This document shows positions 34,892 through 44,884 of a DNA stretch of 64,000 nucleotides, one piece after another. Origin of the DNA: Carboxylicivirga agarovorans (lineage in GTDB: Bacteria > Bacteroidota > Bacteroidia > Bacteroidales > Marinilabiliaceae); contig NZ_JBNGPA010000019.1 in the NCBI RefSeq assembly GCF_050589845.1, forward strand, positions 51,404-115,403. Direction: 5' to 3'. The notes beneath the pieces are model-generated. The model was not told the origin of the DNA and ran no database searches. It saw nothing but the letters and a program-made list of their open reading frames with translations. Within the stretch, counting starts at the first letter, position 1. The number at the start of each line of letters is the position of its first letter. The translations under genes were made by a program, and so were the position numbers.

Positions 34892-35263
34892 ATGCAGAAA
34901 GAGAACAAGACACCAAAGGAATGCCTGGAGAAATTATTACCTGTACAAGATGCATTGGATGTGCTGAAAGGTAAATGGAAAATTCAAATAATCAGTGTGT
35001 TGATTTATTATGAGGAGTGTGGTTTCAAGCAACTCCAGGATAATGTTAAGGGTATTACTCCTAAGATGTTGTCGAAAGAATTAAAGGAATTGGAGATCAA
35101 CTTGATGGTCACTCGCCAGGTGTCGGAAACACGACCTGTAACAGTCAGGTATCAAATCACAGAATATGGTAAATCTGTTACCCCCGTAATAAAAGCGTTG
35201 TATTACTGGGGGGAACAGCATCGTGAATCCATTAAGGCAAGCATGCGGAAAGAAAGGGGATAG
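34892..35263 (+). CDS. HxlR-family winged-helix transcription regulator
   Basis: The ATG at 34892 (123 aa) is preferred over the TTG 15 bp upstream. The protein has the HxlR pattern: ALDVLKGKWKIQIISVL, then FKQLQDNVKGITPKMLSKELKELE (recognition helix) and VRYQITEYGKSVTPVIKAL (wing and dimer helix). A Cys at KECLEKL near the N-terminus may be a thiol sensor, as in some HxlR/HypR proteins. It is divergent from the dehalogenase-SDR pair, which it most likely controls. Confidence 0.9.
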   Translation: MQKENKTPKECLEKLLPVQDALDVLKGKWKIQIISVLIYYEECGFKQLQDNVKGITPKMLSKELKELEINLMVTRQVSETRPVTVRYQITEYGKSVTPVIKALYYWGEQHRESIKASMRKERG

Positions 35264-35431
35264 TTAATCAACCAAGAACAGGTTTAAGTTTATACTATTT
35301 CCGGGTTTCAATAAACAGATGAACAAGAAAAGAATTACTAAAGTGGTTGTTTAATATATAATTAATATTCATTTTAGTAGTGTGATTGTAGTTTGTTTTA
35401 TATTAAGTTGTTATAAAAATAGTGGCTAACT

Positions 35432-35935
35432 ATGTTGAAACATTGCGTATTTTTTCTGTTAAGTTGTATTGTCTTTCAGGGCTGCTGTTTGTTTTGCTTT
35501 GAAGAAGAGGATTATAAAAACGGCAGTGATTATGAGCCGGTTTATTTATTCAAATCAGAGCTTGACCAGTTCATTCAGTTAAGAACGCCGCAGGGTATCT
35601 CTAATTCCGGTAAGATCTATGTCATCGGAGACCTGTTGTTTGTTGGTGAAGAACGTGAAGGTTTTCACATATTTGATAATTCAGACCCTAAACATCCTGA
35701 AAAGATGTTTTTTCTTCAGGTGCCCGGAGCAAGTGATCTGGCCATTCGCAATAATGTCATGTATATCAACCAGGCAACCGATCTGGTAGCCATTCAGTTT
35801 GATCTGGCTAGTGAAGCGATCAAGATTACAAAGCGCATTGAAAACACATTCCCGGAGTTAAGATCCCCTGATGGATTTGTGGCGTATGATATTCCGGAAG
35901 CTGGTGTTGTTGTTAAATGGATTCCTAAAAAGTAG
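35432..35935 (+). CDS. LVIVD-repeat lipoprotein (short)
   Basis: A 167-aa protein with a lipoprotein signal (HCVFFLLSCIVFQGC; lipobox FQGC). The body has IYVIGDLLFVGEEREGFHIF and DNSDPKHPEKMFFL, typical of LVIVD/propeller-like surface repeats of Bacteroidota, with room for only part of a propeller. The next gene starts 2 bp after its stop and is a longer member of the same kind. Function unknown. Confidence 0.75.
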   Translation: MLKHCVFFLLSCIVFQGCCLFCFEEEDYKNGSDYEPVYLFKSELDQFIQLRTPQGISNSGKIYVIGDLLFVGEEREGFHIFDNSDPKHPEKMFFLQVPGASDLAIRNNVMYINQATDLVAIQFDLASEAIKITKRIENTFPELRSPDGFVAYDIPEAGVVVKWIPKK

Positions 35936-35937
35936 TC

Positions 35938-36678
35938 ATGATGAAGCAAGTAATTATAACGATATGTATTGCCTTAACAGTTCTTTCATGTTCAGAAGAT
36001 AGCAGTAATCCCGATAGCTCAAATACTGATGGTCAGGGAGGTTCTTTGGCGACCTTCACCCTGAAAGGGGAGTATTTATATGTTGTTGATGAGTTTGATC
36101 TAAATGTATTTAGCGTATCTAAAGTTGAAGAACCGGTGTTGGTCAATAAAGTACCGGTAGGATTCAATATCGAAACACTGTTCAGTTTTAAGGATTACTT
36201 ATACATCGGTTCGCGCAATGGCATGTTTATATACAGCCTGTCGAACCCCGAATTTCCTGAGATGCTATCGGGCGTTCAGCATTTTACAGCATGTGACCCT
36301 GTAATTGCCAATGATACACATGCTTTTGTTACCCTGCACAGTAACACCATGTGTGGTAATAATATTAATCTGCTCGAAATATATGATATCAGTAAAATAA
36401 CAGAACCTGTTCTAGTCAGTTCAAGAAACCTTATCTCACCCAAAGGTCTTGGGCTTTATGGCAATTACCTGATCGTTTGTGATGATGAGGTCAAAATATT
36501 TGATATAAGCGATCCTAATGAATCTAAATTGATTAACTCGATCAATATAGAGGCTTTTGATGTAATTATCAGGGGTAATACCTTAATCGCCATTGGCGAT
36601 GATGGCTTGTATCAACTTGAATTGGAAAACACCCAAACGGGCTTGAGCTATTCGACATTAAGCACTATTGCCCTGTAA
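35938..36678 (+). CDS. LVIVD-repeat lipoprotein
   Basis: A 246-aa lipoprotein (lipobox in ALTVLSCSED). Repeats with the pattern L.YVVDEFDLNVFSVSK, LYIGSRNGMFIYSLSNPEFP and LIVCDDEVKIFDISDPNESK are LVIVD repeats expected to build a small propeller on the cell surface or in the periplasm. It pairs with the preceding gene. No enzyme motifs. Confidence 0.8.
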   Translation: MMKQVIITICIALTVLSCSEDSSNPDSSNTDGQGGSLATFTLKGEYLYVVDEFDLNVFSVSKVEEPVLVNKVPVGFNIETLFSFKDYLYIGSRNGMFIYSLSNPEFPEMLSGVQHFTACDPVIANDTHAFVTLHSNTMCGNNINLLEIYDISKITEPVLVSSRNLISPKGLGLYGNYLIVCDDEVKIFDISDPNESKLINSINIEAFDVIIRGNTLIAIGDDGLYQLELENTQTGLSYSTLSTIAL

Positions 36679-37095
36679 TATAATATGAATCGAACAGGCT
36701 GGCTAAGCGATGGTCGTTTTACATAGTAAGTGCAAGTAGTATACTTATGTAAAAGGATGTCTGAAAAAGAGCTTAAATAAGTGTGTAATTGATAGTGCGA
36801 ACTGTGGATAGCTACGTTTTTTGAAGGCTAAGTAAAAGTGCCTTTGTTTCATGGTTTGAAGGAAGAGGAGTTGGGCATCAGGCAGCTTATTTGTAATTAT
36901 TCCTTGTTGCGATGTAATATCAGAGGATGTATTAGATTTAAAATATTAAAATGTAAATGTAATAAAATCAGAGTTTTGTGGTTTATTATAAAGATCAAAA
37001 GTCAATTATAAATTCTTTTTAATTGATATTTTGTCTAATTTGCGGCTTATAAGTTAAGCATTGGATGTAATAAGGGAAGTAATCTGATTTTATTG
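36679..37095. promoter_or_regulatory. Upstream region of the ECF sigma gene
   Basis: A 417-bp gap, strongly AT-rich in its right half. It should contain the sigma gene promoter. I see no repeat, hairpin or short gene that I can support. Confidence 0.4.
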
Positions 37096-37659
37096 ATGAG
37101 TCAATACAATGAATCACATATCATTGGGGAAATACAAAAAGGGAATAAAAAAGCTTTTAAGGTATTTTACTTAAAATACTATGCGCAATTTCGCTCGTTT
37201 GCCGATAATTTTGAGCTTAGTTCTGACATATTGGATGACATAGTTCAGGAAGCTTTTATTAAGTATTGGGAGAGATATGACCAATTCTCTTCGGTTGAAA
37301 TGATCAAAGGTTTCTTATACAGCACAATAAGAAATCAGAGTATCAATCATATAAAACATCGGCTGGTTAAACTAAAGCATGTTGATACGAAGTTAAAAGA
37401 GGTGAATTCGCATGAGTTTTTCCTCGATAAAATTATCAAAGAAGAAGTTCATACCGAGCTTTATGAGGAGATTGAAAAACTCGGAAATAAAGCAAAACAG
37501 GTGCTCTATCTAAGTCTTCAGGGTTTAAAAAATGATGAAATAGCAAGTCAGCTGGAAATAGGAGCTGAAACCGTTAAAACGCATAAAAAGAGAGCATATA
37601 AAATCCTACGCTCAAGATTGAAAGATATTCGCATGATCGTAAGTTTCTTAAATATATAG
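37096..37659 (+). CDS. ECF sigma factor (FecI-like, Bacteroidota SusCD type)
   Basis: A 187-aa protein (ATG at 37096 after a TTG). Region 2 contains ILDDIVQEAFIKYWERYDQF and GFLYSTIRNQSINHIKHR. Region 4 has GLKNDEIASQLEIGAETVKT followed by a basic helix. No other domain. It precedes a FecR-type anti-sigma gene and an STN-bearing SusC gene, the standard trans-envelope signalling set in which substrate binding at the outer membrane frees the sigma factor. Likely targets are the genes from 38039 rightward. Confidence 0.92.
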   Translation: MSQYNESHIIGEIQKGNKKAFKVFYLKYYAQFRSFADNFELSSDILDDIVQEAFIKYWERYDQFSSVEMIKGFLYSTIRNQSINHIKHRLVKLKHVDTKLKEVNSHEFFLDKIIKEEVHTELYEEIEKLGNKAKQVLYLSLQGLKNDEIASQLEIGAETVKTHKKRAYKILRSRLKDIRMIVSFLNI

Positions 37660-37890
37660 TTGACTGATCAAGAAGCGGGGCTTGGGAATCAACACAACCT
37701 AACTGTTAATAATAATGTAATGTCTGTATAATCATATTGTTAGTGTGAGTTTATTGTGGTAAACCACATTTGAAAAATAGAGATTACCGCATTTTTATAT
37801 GAAGTAATTACTAAGAACCTGTAATTAATTACTACGTATAAAAGCACTAAGCATCTATGAAAAAACAGATAACCTGACAGAACATGTTTT

Positions 37891-37926
37891 TTGAATAATA
37901 TAGAGAAAGGTCTCCTTATTATTCAA
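37891..37926. other. Perfect 10-bp inverted repeat with inner stem
   Basis: TTGAATAATA (37891-37900) pairs with TATTATTCAA (37917-37926). Inside, GAGA and TCTC form a second short stem around AAGG. There is no T-run, so a protein-binding site or RNA structure is as likely as a terminator of the sigma gene. Confidence 0.7.
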
Positions 37927-37994
37927 ATTAATAAAGGCTGATTATGAGGAGGTAAATAAGGGTGTCATCATAAAAAGGCAAAATAATTTAAAAT

Positions 37995-38035
37995 TAGGTG
38001 TCCCCTAAAAATGTTTTAAGGCTGTTTTATTAACA
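37995..38035 (+). promoter_or_regulatory. GTGT-CCCCTAAAA ... GCTGTTT element before fecR
   Basis: GGTGTCCCCTAAAAATG followed by GGCTGTTTTATTAACAGAG. The same blocks in the same order occur before the metalloprotease gene at 52396-52440. Probable shared promoter/activator site; which sigma factor reads it is not shown. Confidence 0.5.
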
Positions 38036-38038
38036 GAG

Positions 38039-39226
38039 ATGAGAAATATTGAGATAATAGAAGCGTTAAAAATTGGCAAACTGATTGGTAGAAATCAATC
38101 GGGAAAAGCTACGGAGAAAGAAGTTGATGAATTCTCTGAGTGGCTTGCCGGGCCTGAAGCAAATCAGAAACTGTATGATGAGATCGTTGATGAAGATAAC
38201 ATTCAAAAGTCATTCGACAGGTACGGTCAATATGATGCACAATCTCAATGGGAACATATTGAGCCTAAATTAAAGACCAGGATTCGTCGCTTTTACCCGC
38301 TTCAATTCGTCAAATACGCCGCGGCAATTGCTTTACCTATATTGGTAACCACGGCGATCGTTTTATTGAATAAAAATGAAGCAGGTCAATCTGAGCTAAC
38401 TTCAAAAGTTGAAGTCCTTGAAGATCAGAAAGAAACAGTTCTGTTGACTTTAGCCGATGGTACCCAGGTTGATATTAATGAGTTGCAGCAAGATACCATT
38501 ACAGAACGCAACGGTGTTAAAATTGAAAACCGAAAAGGTGATGTATTGGCCTATAACAATACCGAAAGCAGTGCAGAAGAATTGATTTACAATACACTTA
38601 AGGTACCGGTGGGCAGTCGCTATAGTATTGTTTTAGCCGATGGAACGCAGGTTTGGTTAAATTCAAAGAGTTCATTGAAATTTCCGGTGCAATTCGGCAA
38701 AGAATCACGCGAAGTTCATTTGTACGGAGAGGGTTATTTTGAAGTAGCCAAAAATGAGGCGAGTCCGTTTAAGGTTTATACATCCAAAGGTGTAGTGGAA
38801 GTGTTGGGAACAGAGTTTAATATATCTGATTATTATGATGATGACTTTAGTGCTGTTACACTGGTGGGGGGAGTTGTGAAAGTCACTAATAATAAGGATG
38901 CTATAGTGATGGCGCCTGGTGATCAGTCACTTATTTATGATGCTGATAAACATATTGTCAGTCAAAAGGTTGATCCTGAATACTATGTTAGCTGGACCAA
39001 AGGGATGTTTGAATTCGATAATCAAAGGCTGGATTACATCCTTAGAAAATTGTCACGATGGTACGATGTGTCTGTTAACTATGATTATGTGGTACTTAAA
39101 GAACTTCGTTTTACCGGAGCTGTTGAAAGTAAGGATGATATCGAGGTAATATTAAGCAGAATAGAGCGAACCTGCGGTGTTTATTTTGAAGTTTCAGGTT
39201 CTGAAATTACGGTCAAACGCGATTGA
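38039..39226 (+). CDS. FecR-family anti-sigma factor
   Basis: A 395-aa single-pass protein. The N-terminal cytoplasmic part (about 1-88, GKATEKEVDEFSEWLAGPEA) should bind the sigma factor. The transmembrane helix is around 92-110 (FVKYAAAIALPILVTTAIVLL). The periplasmic FecR domain includes LKVPVGSRYSIVLADGTQVW and GYFEVAKNEASPFKVYTSKG. A C-terminal DUF4974-like STN-related domain (FDNQRLDYILRKLSRWYDV) follows. It receives the signal from the STN domain of the adjacent SusC protein. Confidence 0.92.
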   Translation: MRNIEIIEALKIGKLIGRNQSGKATEKEVDEFSEWLAGPEANQKLYDEIVDEDNIQKSFDRYGQYDAQSQWEHIEPKLKTRIRRFYPLQFVKYAAAIALPILVTTAIVLLNKNEAGQSELTSKVEVLEDQKETVLLTLADGTQVDINELQQDTITERNGVKIENRKGDVLAYNNTESSAEELIYNTLKVPVGSRYSIVLADGTQVWLNSKSSLKFPVQFGKESREVHLYGEGYFEVAKNEASPFKVYTSKGVVEVLGTEFNISDYYDDDFSAVTLVGGVVKVTNNKDAIVMAPGDQSLIYDADKHIVSQKVDPEYYVSWTKGMFEFDNQRLDYILRKLSRWYDVSVNYDYVVLKELRFTGAVESKDDIEVILSRIERTCGVYFEVSGSEITVKRD

Positions 39227-39281
39227 ATTAATAAGATAGTTCAAGCTATTTTTCATTGAAATAAAATCTATTGTATAAATT

Positions 39282-42200
39282 ATGAAGTTGAGAAAATTGT
39301 TAAATTTTTCCTCAAGGTCAAATTCATACAAACAAAAAGCGATTGCAATTATATTATGCAGTTTGTTTTTAGTTTGTCATGTCTCTGCCCAGAATGCGTG
39401 GGAAAAGAAAGTAACATTAAGCGTCGAAAATGAATTGCTTAAAAACATCTTTCAATCTATAAAGGAGCAAACAGGTGTGTACTTTGTATATAATGATGAT
39501 CTGTTAAGCGATACAAAGCCTGTTACTTTAAATGTAGAGAATAAGACAGTGCAGGCGGTTCTCGATATGGCCTTAAGTAATCAGTCTTTAGCTTTTAAGT
39601 TTGAAGATAACTATGTTATCATTTCACAGGAAGAAAAGCAAGAACCTGGTAAGGTGACAATTAAAGGAACTGTTCTGGATGCCTTAACAAATGAGGTAAT
39701 ACCGGGAGTTAATATATATGCTAAAGGGACCTTTGGCGGTGGGATCAGTGATTTTGATGGTAATTTTGAAATACCGGTATCAGGTTCGGCCACAAAAATT
39801 GTTTTTTCCTTTATCGGTTATAACACCAAAGAAGTAGATATTACTGAATTTTCGAAAAAGGTGACCATCTACCTTGAAATGAAGAACGAGGGCCTGGACG
39901 AGGTGGTGGTCAATGGTTTTTTTGAGCAAAGCAAAAGCAGTAACACAGGTTCTGTAACAAGTATAAAGAGTGAGGATCTGCTGGAAGTGTCCAATACGAA
40001 TGTGTTTGATGCTTTAACGACCTTAACACCTGGTATGTATATGGTTGAGCAACCGGCCATGGGTTCTAACCCAAACCATATTCCTGAATTGGTTATTCGT
40101 GGTACCACTTCACTGGCTACCGATGGAGAACAAGGCTTAAATGCTCCATTAATTGTGATTGACGGGGTAGAGGCCAGCATGCAGCAATTATACGATATGG
40201 ATATCAATGACATTGAGCGGGCCGATATATTAAAAGATGCATCTGCAACCGCTTTATATGGTGAGCGCGCCGCCAACGGAGTCATTGTTATTCAACGCAA
40301 AAAGGTAACTGCCAAGGAGGTAAGGGCGCGATACAATTTTGTGCCTAAAATGCAATTTGCCGACTTAACTTCCTTTGATTTTACCAATGCTGAAGAGAAG
40401 CTTGAGTTTGAGCGTCTGGCGGGTTTATATGATTCAGAGGATGGACGATACGATCAGACTTACCTGAATAAGCTGCAGACTGTTCGAAAAGGTGGTGATT
40501 ATGACTGGATGGCCCAGCCCATTCGTAATTCCTATTCATTTACTCATTCCCTTGCTGTTACAGGTGGTGGCGAAAAAATGTTTTACGGTATTAATGGTAA
40601 CTTTAATCAGCAATACGGGGTGATGAAAGGTGACTACCGTTACAATTACGGTTTGGGTTTTAACTTCAATTACCGCTTAAGCGAAAAGTTAAGTCTGAAC
40701 TGGCGAACCAACATTATGCAGACCAATAGTAAGGAGTCGCCTTATGGCCGGTTTTCAAACTATGTGCAGATGAATCCCTATACGCCCTTTACCAATGAGC
40801 AGGGGGAGTATGAGCCCTACATCTATTTTTATGACAATGGTGAAATGCAGGGTGAGATGATCAATCCTTTGTATGATGCCATGAACACCAGTTCTTTTGG
40901 AAAATCAAAAAGTAAGAATATACAAAACTCCCTGGCGGGACGATGGACAGTTAATAAAAACTTCTTCGTAACAGGTAATATTAATTATACTGTAGGCGAT
41001 TCCCGAAGCGATAGTTTTACATCACCCAACTCAGTTGTTTTTCTGGATCAGGCCTATGGGGAGCCAAGAGGTCGCTATTCGATCAGTGGTGGTGAATCAA
41101 CTACCATAGGAGGTCAGATCGTTGGTAACTATAATTTCAGGTTTGGCTCAAAGGGTACCATTCTATCAATACGTGGAGGTGCCAATTATAATTCTAATTC
41201 AGATCGCGGATTTGGAGTTGTGGGTGTAGGATTTGCCAAAGATCGTTTGAATGATATAGGTTTCGCTTCTGAATATCCCGAGGGAGGACAACCTGTTGGA
41301 GAGGATAGCAAGGATGTGACCATAGGTTGGTTTGGTAATTTGAACTACAGTTTCCGCAACCGCTACTTTGCAGATGTGAATTATAGGGTGAGTGGCTCTT
41401 CTCAATTTGGAAAAAACAACCGCTATGCACCATTCTGGTCTGTTGGTGGTGGTTATAATGTGCATAACGAGAACTGGTTCAATGTGTCATGGGTCAATCT
41501 CCTGCGTTTTCGCGTATCAATGGGGGTAACAGGTAGCGTCAACTTCCCATCCTATATGTCATTAACGACCTATGAATACAATAACCGTTACAGTTATCAT
41601 TATAGTCTGGGTTCACTCCCTATTACACTTGGGAATCCTGATCTGACGTGGCAAACGACTTACGATTACAACGTGGGTATGAACGCTTCTTTGTTTAAGA
41701 ATCGTCTGGAGCTGCAGTTCAATTATTACGAACAGCACACCAAGGATATGTTGATCGCCTTAAGTCTGCCACCATCCAATGGTATTCGTAATGCCAAAAC
41801 TAACCTGGGTGAAATGAAGAACTGGGGCTATGAATACTCCCTGTCTGCTGTTCTTATCAGGAAAAAAGATGTTAACTGGCGATTAACCTTTAATGGGGGC
41901 TACAATGGCAATACCATTACCAAAATAAGTGATGCCCTTCGCAGCCAGAACGAGAGTGCCAACGCCAGCTCAACCGGAGATGATGCGCCAGCTGTCCTTT
42001 ACAATGAAGGAGAATCAAGCTCGGCCATTTATACAGTAATGTCAGCAGGTATTGATCCGGCCACCGGGAAAGAAATATTTATAACACGAAATGGGGATTA
42101 CACCTTTAATTATGATCCTCAGGACAAAGTAGCCTATGGCGACACTAACCCTTTGTTAAGAGGTGCCATGACTTCTAATTTTAAATTAAAAGGTTTCACC

Positions 42201-42602
42201 TTGATGGTGGCTACTTCTTATACTTTTGGCGGAGAGATATACAATGTGACTTTGGCCAATAAGGTTGAATATGTGGATCCCCGTCAAAATGTTGACAGAC
42301 GCGCCTATAGTGAGCGCTGGAAACAACCAGGAGATGTGACTGCCTTTAGAGGTATTCCTGAGTTCAATAATGTAAAATATCATACGTCGAGGTATGTACA
42401 AACAAAGAATGAACTCTATATCTCCAGGATCAATCTGGCCTATGATTTTAAGCCTGGTGCTCTAAGCAAAATAGGCTTTAAGAAATTACGCCTCGGTTTT
42501 GGTTTAAATGATATCGCCCGTTTTTCAACGGTTAAGTTCGAGCGAGGAACGACTTACCCGTTTGCCCGAAGCTTTGATTTCACCTTTAGTCCAACATTTT
42601 AA
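39282..42602 (+). CDS. SusC/RagA-family TonB-linked outer membrane protein with STN domain
   Basis: An 1106-aa protein. A signal segment of about 40 residues is followed by an STN (secretin/TonB short N-terminal) domain around 45-120. A carboxypeptidase-regulatory-like domain lies around 125-205 (TIKGTVLDALTNEVIPGVNI). The plug ends in ILKDASATALYGERAANGVI, the SusC plug signature. A long beta-barrel closes with the C-terminal FSPTF. The STN domain marks it as a transducer that signals to FecR. It imports an unknown ligand captured by the SusD partner 11 bp downstream. Neighbouring genes point to a peptide- or metal-related rather than glycan ligand, as no glycoside hydrolase is present. Confidence 0.95.
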   Translation: MKLRKLLNFSSRSNSYKQKAIAIILCSLFLVCHVSAQNAWEKKVTLSVENELLKNIFQSIKEQTGVYFVYNDDLLSDTKPVTLNVENKTVQAVLDMALSNQSLAFKFEDNYVIISQEEKQEPGKVTIKGTVLDALTNEVIPGVNIYAKGTFGGGISDFDGNFEIPVSGSATKIVFSFIGYNTKEVDITEFSKKVTIYLEMKNEGLDEVVVNGFFEQSKSSNTGSVTSIKSEDLLEVSNTNVFDALTTLTPGMYMVEQPAMGSNPNHIPELVIRGTTSLATDGEQGLNAPLIVIDGVEASMQQLYDMDINDIERADILKDASATALYGERAANGVIVIQRKKVTAKEVRARYNFVPKMQFADLTSFDFTNAEEKLEFERLAGLYDSEDGRYDQTYLNKLQTVRKGGDYDWMAQPIRNSYSFTHSLAVTGGGEKMFYGINGNFNQQYGVMKGDYRYNYGLGFNFNYRLSEKLSLNWRTNIMQTNSKESPYGRFSNYVQMNPYTPFTNEQGEYEPYIYFYDNGEMQGEMINPLYDAMNTSSFGKSKSKNIQNSLAGRWTVNKNFFVTGNINYTVGDSRSDSFTSPNSVVFLDQAYGEPRGRYSISGGESTTIGGQIVGNYNFRFGSKGTILSIRGGANYNSNSDRGFGVVGVGFAKDRLNDIGFASEYPEGGQPVGEDSKDVTIGWFGNLNYSFRNRYFADVNYRVSGSSQFGKNNRYAPFWSVGGGYNVHNENWFNVSWVNLLRFRVSMGVTGSVNFPSYMSLTTYEYNNRYSYHYSLGSLPITLGNPDLTWQTTYDYNVGMNASLFKNRLELQFNYYEQHTKDMLIALSLPPSNGIRNAKTNLGEMKNWGYEYSLSAVLIRKKDVNWRLTFNGGYNGNTITKISDALRSQNESANASSTGDDAPAVLYNEGESSSAIYTVMSAGIDPATGKEIFITRNGDYTFNYDPQDKVAYGDTNPLLRGAMTSNFKLKGFTLMVATSYTFGGEIYNVTLANKVEYVDPRQNVDRRAYSERWKQPGDVTAFRGIPEFNNVKYHTSRYVQTKNELYISRINLAYDFKPGALSKIGFKKLRLGFGLNDIARFSTVKFERGTTYPFARSFDFTFSPTF

Positions 42603-42613
42603 TACAGATTATT

Positions 42614-44005
42614 ATGAAGTTAAATATATATATCATATTAGTGTCGGTACTGGTGTTCACATCATGTGAGGACATATTGGATATAACACCAAAGTCAGAG
42701 ATCGCAGCCGAAGAATTATTTCAGGATGTAGAAGGCTTTGAAGATGCCATGTACGGTATTTATTCACAGTTGGATGAGCCTTTCTTATATGGAAGTTTTC
42801 TGCAGGTGGTACCAGATGTATTGGCTCAGTATTATGAGTTTGGGGGTGAATATGAAAAATTCATGTCCTATGAGTATTCCACCGATGCAGGAGTGCAAAG
42901 CCAGTTACTAAAGGTGTGGTCTGATGCATATACCTTGCTGGGACAGGTTAATAGTATCTTAGACAATGCCGATGCAGAGTTTAATGATGTCAATTATGAT
43001 CTGGTTCGTGGCGAGGCCCTGGGCGTACGTGCATTTATACACTTTGATCTGTTGCGTCTTTTCGCTGTGCACATCAATTCCGCTTCTGAATTGAAAAACC
43101 AGGGCATACCATATGCCGAAAATTATACACTCAATCAAATTCCGTTCTACCCGGTAGAAGAGGTATACGAAAAAGTAATAGGCGATTTACTGGAAGCTGA
43201 ACAACTGTTACAGTACGATGCAGAAATATTTGTGGATTTCCCACGTGATGCATCTGTTATCAGTGGCGAAGGTTTTCAGTATGCCCGGGAAACACATTTT
43301 AATTTATATGCTGCTCAGGCCACTTTGGCAAGGGTATATTGGATGAAAGGTGACATGGATAAGGCCTTGTTATATGCTGAAAAGGTTATCAATTCAGGTA
43401 AGTTCTCTTTGGTCAGCACACCCCTTGAAATGGAAGACCTGGTAGCTGGTCGTATAAATGGTACAGAAAGTATCTGGGGTATCTATTCTAAAAGAAATAT
43501 TAGTGCCACCTATCTTGGAGCAAACAGCTTGTTTGTGCAGTCTGGCATTAAAGATCAATATATCGCTGAAGATGTGCGTAATGACGCCTGGTTTCAGCCT
43601 GCAGAATCACAAGTGCAGTTAAAAAAGATGGTGAATCGTAACCTGTCCAATGATGAGCTGGATTTACCGGCTTATCCTAACCTGGGTTTGAGTATGTTAC
43701 GCTATCCTGAAATGTTACTCATTGCGGCTGAGGCTTTAGTTGAAAGCAAGCCCGAACAGGCCAGGATCTACTTTGATACTTTACTGGAAGCGCGCGGTTT
43801 AACAAAATTTGCCGACATGGAGCCCGTTCAGAATGTGAGCCTGGAGGACATCAAAACTGAATATGCCAAAGAATTTATAGGTGAAGGGCTCAATTGGTTC
43901 AGCATGAAGCGCGATGATCAATTAATAAATAGTCCCATTGGTGAAGTGAATGGCGATGCTATTTATACTTTACCAATTCCATTTGAAGAGTTATTCTATC
44001 GTTAA
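42614..44005 (+). CDS. SusD/RagB-family nutrient-binding lipoprotein
   Basis: A 463-aa surface lipoprotein (lipobox VFTSCED). SusD marks include ILDITPKSEIAAEELFQDV, the TPR-like helical segments (VRGEALGVRAFIHFDLLRLFA and QATLARVYWMKGDMDKALLY) and the C-terminal RYPEMLLIAAEALVES with an IPFEEL close. It forms the lid over the SusC barrel. A shorter C-terminus than many glycan SusDs. Confidence 0.95.
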   Translation: MKLNIYIILVSVLVFTSCEDILDITPKSEIAAEELFQDVEGFEDAMYGIYSQLDEPFLYGSFLQVVPDVLAQYYEFGGEYEKFMSYEYSTDAGVQSQLLKVWSDAYTLLGQVNSILDNADAEFNDVNYDLVRGEALGVRAFIHFDLLRLFAVHINSASELKNQGIPYAENYTLNQIPFYPVEEVYEKVIGDLLEAEQLLQYDAEIFVDFPRDASVISGEGFQYARETHFNLYAAQATLARVYWMKGDMDKALLYAEKVINSGKFSLVSTPLEMEDLVAGRINGTESIWGIYSKRNISATYLGANSLFVQSGIKDQYIAEDVRNDAWFQPAESQVQLKKMVNRNLSNDELDLPAYPNLGLSMLRYPEMLLIAAEALVESKPEQARIYFDTLLEARGLTKFADMEPVQNVSLEDIKTEYAKEFIGEGLNWFSMKRDDQLINSPIGEVNGDAIYTLPIPFEELFYR

Positions 44006-44048
44006 ATAAGTAATTGGTTTATAGCTAATAACTATTAATTGTTTAAAC

Positions 44049-44840
44049 ATGATACGACACAAAATATTTCAACCCTTTGTGGGGCTATTAATGGCAAGCG
44101 CTTTGTTATTCATGGCTTGTGAACAGGATTTACAGTTTTATGATGTGAATCAGAAAGATGGTGTGTACTTTGATACATTAGATGAAGAAATGCCCGATAG
44201 CCTTTATGCGACATTTGGCCCTGAAGGAGGCACTGTTCTTGATTTTCCATTGCCTCTGCAAATTCTGGGTACGCCCAAGTCTGTAAAACGCTCTATTCAA
44301 TTTCGTATTGATCAGGATTTATCAACCGCGGTGGAAGGCTTGAATTATACCATTGGGGAAGCAATAATGTCCGAGGGACAGGTTCAATCACTATTACCTC
44401 TTAGCTTTATGGTGCCACCCGGACAGGAGGAGATCGATACCATTTATAATTTGGTTTTGATTCTTGAAGAAAACGAGTATTTCCGTCCAATGATGAGTGA
44501 TACTTTAAAGGTTTCGTTCTATGGCTTGGTGGGGCAACCCGATTTCTGGACCGAACGGATTTTTGGACCCTATTCACCTGCTTTGCTCGGTAAATTCTTT
44601 GAATTATTCCGTGCCATGGAAAACAAAGTTCCAGCCATTTATGCAGACATAATCCGCGATTATGGCTATTACATCGATGAGGATAATATTGATGGTGATT
44701 ACATATATCCAGGGGAACCTTTTTATAAGTTCTATAAAAAAGTATTTGTAAACTATGTATTCCTTGATCTTTATCAATACTACCAGGATAATCCTACCGA
44801 AGGTATTGAGGTTCCTCATCCGGATACATGGGATAATTAA
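44049..44840 (+). CDS. DUF4843-type lipoprotein
   Basis: A 263-aa lipoprotein (lipobox LFMACEQ, Cys 24). The body reads like DUF4843 proteins: QKDGVYFD at the start, SIQFRIDQDLSTAVEGLNY, and SDTLKVSFYGLVGQPDFWT, with Ig/Calx-beta-like strands. Members usually sit right after SusD in Bacteroidota loci and are thought to be extra surface binding components. Same operon as SusCD (gap 43 bp). Confidence 0.8.
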   Translation: MIRHKIFQPFVGLLMASALLFMACEQDLQFYDVNQKDGVYFDTLDEEMPDSLYATFGPEGGTVLDFPLPLQILGTPKSVKRSIQFRIDQDLSTAVEGLNYTIGEAIMSEGQVQSLLPLSFMVPPGQEEIDTIYNLVLILEENEYFRPMMSDTLKVSFYGLVGQPDFWTERIFGPYSPALLGKFFELFRAMENKVPAIYADIIRDYGYYIDEDNIDGDYIYPGEPFYKFYKKVFVNYVFLDLYQYYQDNPTEGIEVPHPDTWDN

Positions 44841-44884
44841 TGAGTGCACAGTTTTGTTTTGCACCAATGATTAATCATTCAATT

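Larger units (their letters stand above)
37660..38038. promoter_or_regulatory. Gap between sigma and anti-sigma genes
   Basis: A 379-bp non-coding stretch with a strong hairpin (37891-37926) and a motif at about 37995-38030 shared with the region before the metalloprotease gene. fecR therefore seems to have its own promoter rather than being read only from the sigma gene. Confidence 0.55.
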